A DNA stretch of 6,959 nt, taken from NCBI GenBank assembly GCA_021324035.1, contig JAJPJU010000100.1, positions 1-6,959 on the forward strand. The letters are read 5' to 3'. Numbering within the stretch: the first letter of the stretch is position 1; every line of letters begins with the position of its first letter. Below are positions 1 through 4,149 of the stretch, in pieces. The notes under the pieces were generated by a model that saw nothing but the letters and a program-made list of their open reading frames with translations, had not been told where the DNA came from and did no database searches. The translations under genes and the position numbers were made by a program. This stretch comes from Spartobacteria bacterium (GTDB taxonomy: Bacteria > Verrucomicrobiota > Verrucomicrobiia > Chthoniobacterales > UBA10450).

Positions 1-1
1 C

Positions 2-328
2 ATGGCCGCGCCGTGGATTTTTAATCCTTCAACGAGCACGCCGAACTTGTGGAGCGTGGGAGGGTTCAAGTTCGACCTCACCTCTTGTGTGATTGTCTCT
101 CAAAGCTCGAGTTTCCTGAACATCACCGGCATTGGAACGATCAGCGGCAACGGCTTCGACCCAACGCCGGGAACGTGGAGTTTCACTTCGAGCGATGCCA
201 ATGGGCAACCGCAATCCACCTTTGGTTTTCAAACCCAAACGGCTGCGGTGCCGGAGCCGACGACAATCGCTTTGCTCGGCGCAGGTTTGTTCAGTCTGGT
301 CGCTACCAGACGCCGGACAAAAAATTGA
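2..328 (+). CDS. PEP-CTERM sorting-domain protein, 3' end only
   Basis: This is the C-terminal 108 residues of an exported protein. The tail is a textbook PEP-CTERM signal: Val-Pro-Glu-Pro at fragment residues 83-86, a hydrophobic segment at about 88-101 (TTIALLGAGLFSLVA), then Arg-Arg-Arg at 103-105 and the stop. In known PEP-CTERM systems, exosortase recognises this tail at the inner membrane and the protein is cleaved and displayed or released at the cell surface, often alongside exopolysaccharide. The preceding part is Gly/Ser/Thr-rich with short beta-type stretches (for example GIGTISGNGF), as is usual for these poorly conserved proteins. The ATG at position 2 is unlikely to be the true start, because a PEP-CTERM protein needs an N-terminal signal peptide and none is present here, so the gene begins upstream of the window. 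Its specific role is unknown. No exosortase gene lies in the window. Confidence 0.88.
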   Translation: MAAPWIFNPSTSTPNLWSVGGFKFDLTSCVIVSQSSSFLNITGIGTISGNGFDPTPGTWSFTSSDANGQPQSTFGFQTQTAAVPEPTTIALLGAGLFSLVATRRRTKN

Positions 329-332
329 TCCA

Positions 333-392
333 GCCCAAAGTCCAAGTCGTTGGGCAACAACGAATTGCTTGTTGGGAAACAATTGTTTCCCA
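333..392. repeat. cluster of inverted and direct repeats in the spacer
   Basis: Three dyads lie end to end between the PEP-CTERM gene and the next gene. GCCCAA (333-338) pairs with TTGGGC (350-355). CAACAA (355-360) pairs with TTGTTG (369-374), around an AATT centre. The last is the perfect palindrome at 373-392. There is also a direct repeat: GTTGGGCAACAA at 349-360 and GTTGGGAAACAA at 371-382 match at 11 of 12 positions and are offset by exactly 22 bp, about two helical turns. A third copy of the core, TGGGAAACAA, is read on the minus strand in the right arm of the palindrome. This arrangement would suit a multi-site operator, a structured RNA ending the upstream transcript, or a dispersed intergenic repeat. 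The sequence alone does not choose among these. Confidence 0.6.
373..392. promoter_or_regulatory. perfect 20-bp palindrome, candidate operator or hairpin
   Basis: TGGGAAACAATTGTTTCCCA is its own reverse complement over all 20 bases. It lies 45 bp downstream of the PEP-CTERM stop and 35 bp upstream of the proposed ATG at 428. As DNA it could bind a dimeric regulator. As RNA it could form a hairpin of up to ten base pairs, less the loop. No T-run follows (the next bases are GTAAGCGAG), so it is not a standard intrinsic terminator. The function is inferred; only the symmetry is seen. Confidence 0.5.
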
Positions 393-417
393 GTAAGCGA
401 GAGGTTTGTTCTAAAAT

Positions 418-421
418 GGAG
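418..421 (+). promoter_or_regulatory. ribosome binding site deciding the start at 428
   Basis: GGAG at 418-421 sits six bases before the ATG at 428, which is good Shine-Dalgarno spacing. It favours 428 over two alternatives. The in-frame ATG at 416 has only AGAGG about 11 bases upstream. The in-frame TTG at 350 would translate through the palindrome and put 26 non-signal residues ahead of the signal peptide. Confidence 0.6.
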
Positions 422-427
422 AACCTC

Positions 428-3307
428 ATGAAAATCATTCGCAGCTTGCGCGTGTGGCTCGCGGGCGTTCTCGGTGCAGCGGCCGTGTTGTTGATGACGG
501 CCAGTTTTCATTTGATCGAGCGACCAACCGGCCCGGGTCCTAAACTCGCGTTTCAGAAACTAAACCGTAACGTCGTTAGGCCGAACAAAGCCCCGTCACG
601 ATACCCGGCCTCGAGTCCGAAAATTCCTTCACCCAACGCGCCGACTTTCGGACATCCAATTATCAGCGGCATCGGCGGATTTGGTTACGAAGAAAACTTG
701 CGCCCCGACCCGACAGACCCAACCCGCATTTACACGAGCGTTCCCGGCTCGGCCGCGGCAGACACGAGCTGGATCTGGCGTTCCCTGGATACGGGCAAGA
801 CTTTTAAGTGGGTGCCCGCCGGAGTCGCGCTCACGGGAAAGGTTACTACCTGCAACGGTGGTGGAGATACGGAGCTCGCAGTCGACTCCGCGGGACACCT
901 TTATTTTAACGACCTCACGCTTGCGAATTTCAGCACTTCGCGATCGGACGACTTCGGCGTTTCGTTTACCTGCAGCAACACCGGTGTACCCGACACGGTG
1001 GTAGATCGACAGTGGTATGCTGTCGACGGTGATCCAACGAATGGCGGGACTCTTTACCTGGCTAACGATGAGGTTGGACCTGGCGGAATAAATTGCGGCA
1101 ACGGCATCGGGGGAACGGCCGGCAATAACGTGCTTGTTATGTACCGCTCGCCGGCATCCGGCGCTCTCGGCGCCACCGCCGGCATCGAATTCGGAACCCC
1201 GTACCACATCACTGCGTCCGGCAGCTGCGACGAGGGCATCATGGGCAACGACGAAATCAGTCCGATCGCTACCAAGACTGGCCAACCGAACGGCCTCGGC
1301 GGTTACACAACGTTGGCCGCAGCGGTGAAACATATTTATGTCATTCACGACAACACTGCGTTGAACCAGGTTCGAATCGGCCGCTGTTTTCCGGTCGCGT
1401 TCGGCCTGCCGGTAACAAATGTCAGCGACCCCAGTGGATTGAATTGTACCGATCTGTTGGTGAAGGACGTCGGCCCCAACATGCGGACCGGCGCCAGCTT
1501 TCCGACGATGGCGATCGACAAATCGGGAAATCTTTACGTCGTTTGGGAACAGGCGCCGACCGACGCCAACAGCAATATCATCGGTGACACGGTTCTCATG
1601 TATTCGTATTCGACCGACGAAGGGAACACCTGGTCGACTCCCGTCCAAATCGACACCTCGGGATCGCCTGACGGAGTTTTGCACAACAATGTTTTTGCCT
1701 GGATCGCGGCGGGCGACGATGGGCGCGTGAATATTGCGTGGTATGGCACCACCGGGCTTTCCAATCCGAATGATGCTACGTGCGGCCAAACCGCGGCAAT
1801 ACCTCCGGCGCCGCCATCGAGAAACATAAACGGCCCCGACTCAACGACCGGCGCTTTTTGGAGCGTGTGGTTGACTCAAAGTTTGAACGCCCACGACGCC
1901 AATCCCACCTTCACCGCGCCCGTTCGTGCGAGCGAACATTTCAATCATGTTGGAACGATTCAGACGCTGCTTGGAGGCCAATGCGGAGACCGGCAGGGGC
2001 TTGGTGACTTTTTGCAATTGCGGACCGGCGCTCAAGGAGAAGCCCAAATTAGTTACGCCGATTCAAACAGCACCACCCATACTCTCGCATCGCACGCCAT
2101 GTTCGTTAGGCAAAACGGCGGCACCGGGCTTTATGCGGCCCAATCGCCGTTGAACATTTCGGGAATCGCGGCTTACAACGTCGTCCTCGATCCCCCCGGC
2201 GATGGAAAATACGAAGTGAATGGAACCAGCAGCGCAAACATGCCGCAGCTCGACATTATCGCTTCCAGTGTCAGTCAGGTGACAACGGCGCCCTGTTCGG
2301 CGGCCGCGCCCTGTTACAGAGTTTTCATGCAACTGAACAATCTCAGCCTCGCGCCGACACTTGCCCAGGATCCCGACACGGATCTGGTTTGGTCGACGCA
2401 GTGGTTTGTTCCGTCGAGCACGGACTCGACTGGCGGACGAAATTTTCACGTCTACGCCGAGTCGAACAACGGTGCTGCGCTGCAATGCTTCACCGGACAG
2501 AACGCTGTGTTTACCGCTGGCGGCGGTTACACCGCCATGTCCTATCCTGGCGGCACGACGGCCCTGCCGGCGCCGAATTGCCAATCAACGCCCGGCCCCA
2601 ACGGCACGATCACAATTTACGTTCCGCTTTCCATGGTGAGCGAGCCGGGTGCAATTGACAATCGACTGCATGAAGTCACCGCCAGCACCATGACGCTGAC
2701 GCAGCCTGCCAACACGAATCCCGATCTGCTCGGCACCGGACTGGCGGGCTCACCCTTCAATCTCATCGATGTCGCGCAAGGTTACGTATTCGATCCGATT
2801 CTTAGCGGTGCGGTTTCGCGAAGAATTCACGGCGCTGCGGGCGCGTTCGACATCGATTTATTGGCGGGGGGTATTGAAGACCGAAGCGGCGGCCCCAACG
2901 GCGATTATCAGGTTGTCGTGACGTTTGCTTCTCCAGTGACGGTAAGCGGCGCGAATGTCGTTCCCGGCAACGGAGCGACCGGGTCAATTAGTGGAACGCC
3001 AGCGGTCGCTGGGAACCAGGTTACGATTAGCTTGACCAACGTGAGTAACGCACAGCGGCTAACAATTAATTTGCTTGGCGTTAACGACGGAACAAACACG
3101 CGCGATCTCGCCATACCGATGGCGGTGCTCGTTGGCGACACCAACTCCGATAGCTTCACCGACGCAATCGACGTTAGTCAGACCAAATCTCAATCGGGCA
3201 ACGCCCTCAGTAATTCGAATTTTCGCGAAGATGTGAACGCCGACGGATTCATCGACGCCATCGACACGTCGCTGGTGAAATCCAAATCGGGTACTGCATT
3301 GCCGTAA
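428..3307 (+). CDS. secreted sialidase-like (Asp-box) beta-propeller protein with C-terminal type I dockerin
   Basis: The predicted protein has 959 residues. A signal peptide is clear: MKIIRSLR followed by a hydrophobic core at residues 9-26. Residues about 70-600 look like a beta-propeller of the sialidase/BNR kind. Asp-box motifs (S-x-D-x-G-x-T-W/F) are seen as SLDTGKTF (119-126), SDDFGVSF (173-180) and the near-ideal STDEGNTW (395-402). Related blade strands include DRQWYAVDGDP from 193 and MAIDKSGNLYVVW. I did not identify the Arg triad and nucleophilic Tyr of true sialidases, so enzymatic activity should not be assumed. Residues about 800-900 form a beta-rich module (GGIEDRSGG at about 814-822 onward) that precedes the dockerin. 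Residues 904-958 are a dockerin with two Ca-binding loops, DTNSDSFTDAID (904-915) and DVNADGFIDAID (935-946). The first loop has Ser where Gly is usual. Dockerins bind cohesins in cellulosomes; here the partner is unknown and no cohesin is seen. The role is probably extracellular binding or assembly. The starts at 416 and 350 are less likely. The downstream lipoprotein gene is 157 bp away. Confidence 0.85.
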   Translation: MKIIRSLRVWLAGVLGAAAVLLMTASFHLIERPTGPGPKLAFQKLNRNVVRPNKAPSRYPASSPKIPSPNAPTFGHPIISGIGGFGYEENLRPDPTDPTRIYTSVPGSAAADTSWIWRSLDTGKTFKWVPAGVALTGKVTTCNGGGDTELAVDSAGHLYFNDLTLANFSTSRSDDFGVSFTCSNTGVPDTVVDRQWYAVDGDPTNGGTLYLANDEVGPGGINCGNGIGGTAGNNVLVMYRSPASGALGATAGIEFGTPYHITASGSCDEGIMGNDEISPIATKTGQPNGLGGYTTLAAAVKHIYVIHDNTALNQVRIGRCFPVAFGLPVTNVSDPSGLNCTDLLVKDVGPNMRTGASFPTMAIDKSGNLYVVWEQAPTDANSNIIGDTVLMYSYSTDEGNTWSTPVQIDTSGSPDGVLHNNVFAWIAAGDDGRVNIAWYGTTGLSNPNDATCGQTAAIPPAPPSRNINGPDSTTGAFWSVWLTQSLNAHDANPTFTAPVRASEHFNHVGTIQTLLGGQCGDRQGLGDFLQLRTGAQGEAQISYADSNSTTHTLASHAMFVRQNGGTGLYAAQSPLNISGIAAYNVVLDPPGDGKYEVNGTSSANMPQLDIIASSVSQVTTAPCSAAAPCYRVFMQLNNLSLAPTLAQDPDTDLVWSTQWFVPSSTDSTGGRNFHVYAESNNGAALQCFTGQNAVFTAGGGYTAMSYPGGTTALPAPNCQSTPGPNGTITIYVPLSMVSEPGAIDNRLHEVTASTMTLTQPANTNPDLLGTGLAGSPFNLIDVAQGYVFDPILSGAVSRRIHGAAGAFDIDLLAGGIEDRSGGPNGDYQVVVTFASPVTVSGANVVPGNGATGSISGTPAVAGNQVTISLTNVSNAQRLTINLLGVNDGTNTRDLAIPMAVLVGDTNSDSFTDAIDVSQTKSQSGNALSNSNFREDVNADGFIDAIDTSLVKSKSGTALP
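3137..3298 (+). repeat. duplicated calcium-loop halves of the dockerin
   Basis: Two in-frame units begin at 3137 and 3230, 93 bp (31 codons) apart. Over the first 23 codons, 14 residues are identical, including Asp at loop positions 1, 5, 9 and 12, Asn at 3, and the later Lys-Ser-x-Ser-Gly. This is the normal two-fold internal repeat of type I dockerins and supports that assignment. The loop-1 Gly-to-Ser change at position 6 is the only departure from the loop consensus that I noticed. Confidence 0.75.
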
Positions 3308-3464
3308 TCGTGGCGAGATCGACGATATGCGCGTGAACGCCTGATACGAACGAACCGAAATCGAACACAGACCGGCGCTCGCATTCTAGTAGTTGAGAAT
3401 GGCCGCTTCTGCGTCCCCTTTGCGTATTTCTCAAATGCCTCCAGTGAAAACAGGTCAGCCGTGG

Positions 3465-4016
3465 ATGAACGTTCACCGCGCGGCACTGATCCTTGCGGCG
3501 AGTATCATTACCGCTTCGTGTTCCGAGAAGTCGGCAGCGGATCGGGAAAAGAATGTGAACGCGTCCAAAGCGCCCTCCGAAATGGTGGGCGAGTCCGAAA
3601 TGAAAGCGGCTGAAGACGGAGGCGAGTCGCAGCCTGACAAAGATGACATCGAGGAAGATTGCGCGAGGTTCGTCGGATCCACCAAAGTTATCTCTGCTCA
3701 GTCAGCGGCCACCGATTGCCCGGGCTGTCGTGCCGAAGGAACGGCGGTACTGGCCTTTCGCGGCGTAAAAACGGATTCAGTCTCGTGTTCCGGCGACACG
3801 TGCACCGTCGTGGTGACGATTCGGGCAGTATACAATCCCGGTTCGGGTGAAAGATTCAGTGGGGGACTGACTGCCTGGATTCCTCCGGAACAGCGAAACG
3901 CATATAGCAGCGCACACGCGCCGTCGGGCGAACAGACCTACCGCGTCCAGATTACCTATAAGCACCGCGGCGCAACATGGCGGGCAGTCGAATTCGATCG
4001 AGTTCGGGTCGAGTGA
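3465..4016 (+). CDS. putative cysteine-containing lipoprotein of unknown function
   Basis: From the ATG at 3465 the protein has 183 residues. It begins with a compact lipoprotein-type signal (MNVHRAALILAASIITASC), with Cys19 in a T-A-S-C box. Thr at -3 is less usual than Leu but is tolerated. After Cys19 comes a hydrophilic, acidic linker at about 20-65 with roughly 15 acidic to 6 basic residues. A compact beta-rich domain follows, at about 66-183, with five further cysteines: Cys66, the CPGC pair at 85/88, and Cys108 and Cys113. These could form disulfides or bind a metal; CPGC also resembles a thioredoxin-type CxxC, but nothing else supports a thioredoxin fold. I do not recognise the family. 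In-frame starts at 3393 (TTG), 3399 (ATG) and 3435 (ATG) would lengthen the N-terminus by up to 24 residues and place the hydrophobic stretch later. The ribosome site for 3465 is weak (AGG at 3452-3454), so the start is not certain. The spacer 3308-3464 shows no clear promoter or terminator. Confidence 0.7.
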   Translation: MNVHRAALILAASIITASCSEKSAADREKNVNASKAPSEMVGESEMKAAEDGGESQPDKDDIEEDCARFVGSTKVISAQSAATDCPGCRAEGTAVLAFRGVKTDSVSCSGDTCTVVVTIRAVYNPGSGERFSGGLTAWIPPEQRNAYSSAHAPSGEQTYRVQITYKHRGATWRAVEFDRVRVE

Positions 4017-4082
4017 GTCGAAGTTTAGCGCAGCTACCACTAAGACTTATTCGAGAGCACAGTTTTAAAGTGTTATTCGGGA

Positions 4083-4088
4083 GATAAT
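4083..4088 (+). promoter_or_regulatory. possible -10 element upstream of the leader ORF
   Basis: GATAAT matches the -10 consensus TATAAT at five of six bases and lies in the AT-richer part of the spacer after the lipoprotein gene. About 16 bases upstream is only a poor -35 (AGTTTT, 4061-4066). A start of transcription near 4095 would leave a leader of about 35 nt before the mini-ORF. The call rests on weak sequence matches. Confidence 0.25.
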
Positions 4089-4116
4089 ACAGCCGGCCGG
4101 TGGTCTGAAAACGAAG

Positions 4117-4122
4117 AGGAGG
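4117..4122 (+). promoter_or_regulatory. consensus Shine-Dalgarno serving the mini-ORF at 4129
   Basis: AGGAGG at 4117-4122, inside a longer purine run, is a perfect anti-16S match. It is six bases from the ATG at 4129 but 23 bases from the ATG at 4146. The bases immediately before 4146 (CACTCCTGTCT) contain no alternative ribosome site. The strong site therefore points to the mini-ORF, with the large gene translated by coupling. Confidence 0.65.
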
Positions 4123-4128
4123 AGTTCG

Positions 4129-4149
4129 ATGTCCCACTCCTGTCTATGA
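4129..4149 (+). CDS. six-residue leader peptide MSHSCL, overlapping the next gene
   Basis: The ATG at 4129 follows an ideal ribosome site and encodes Met-Ser-His-Ser-Cys-Leu before the TGA at 4147-4149. That stop overlaps the ATG of the downstream gene (4146-4148) as ATGA, a classic arrangement for translational coupling by terminating ribosomes. No run of a single amino acid is present, so attenuation by an amino-acid-specific leader is not suggested. An alternative is that a one-base indel or assembly error split a protein that really starts at 4129. Against this, the ATG at 4146 begins an excellent signal sequence of its own. Confidence 0.45.
   Translation: MSHSCL

Noticed and set aside
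352..371. Sigma-54-like promoter (TGGGCA…TTGCTT), considered because PEP-CTERM genes in some proteobacteria use sigma-54
   Set aside because: The GG and GC dinucleotides are separated by 12 bases rather than the 10 required, and the -24 block is not TGGCAC.
373..401. Intrinsic terminator for the PEP-CTERM gene
   Set aside because: The palindrome is perfect, but no run of T follows it on the + strand, and its centre and much of its stem are AT pairs.
350..427. Extension of the dockerin protein to an in-frame TTG at 350
   Set aside because: It would put 26 non-signal residues before the signal peptide and translate through the palindrome, while the ATG at 428 has a well-placed GGAG.
629..1789. 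A 386-codon open frame on the minus strand opposite the dockerin protein gene
   Set aside because: It lies wholly within a well-supported + strand gene. Its translation is Arg/Val-rich, with no domain or signal, as expected for an antisense shadow in GC-rich DNA. No ribosome site or promoter supports it.
3307..3326. Inverted repeat ATCGT…ACGAT just after the dockerin gene as a terminator
   Set aside because: The stem is only five base pairs with a ten-base loop and no T-run, which is expected by chance.
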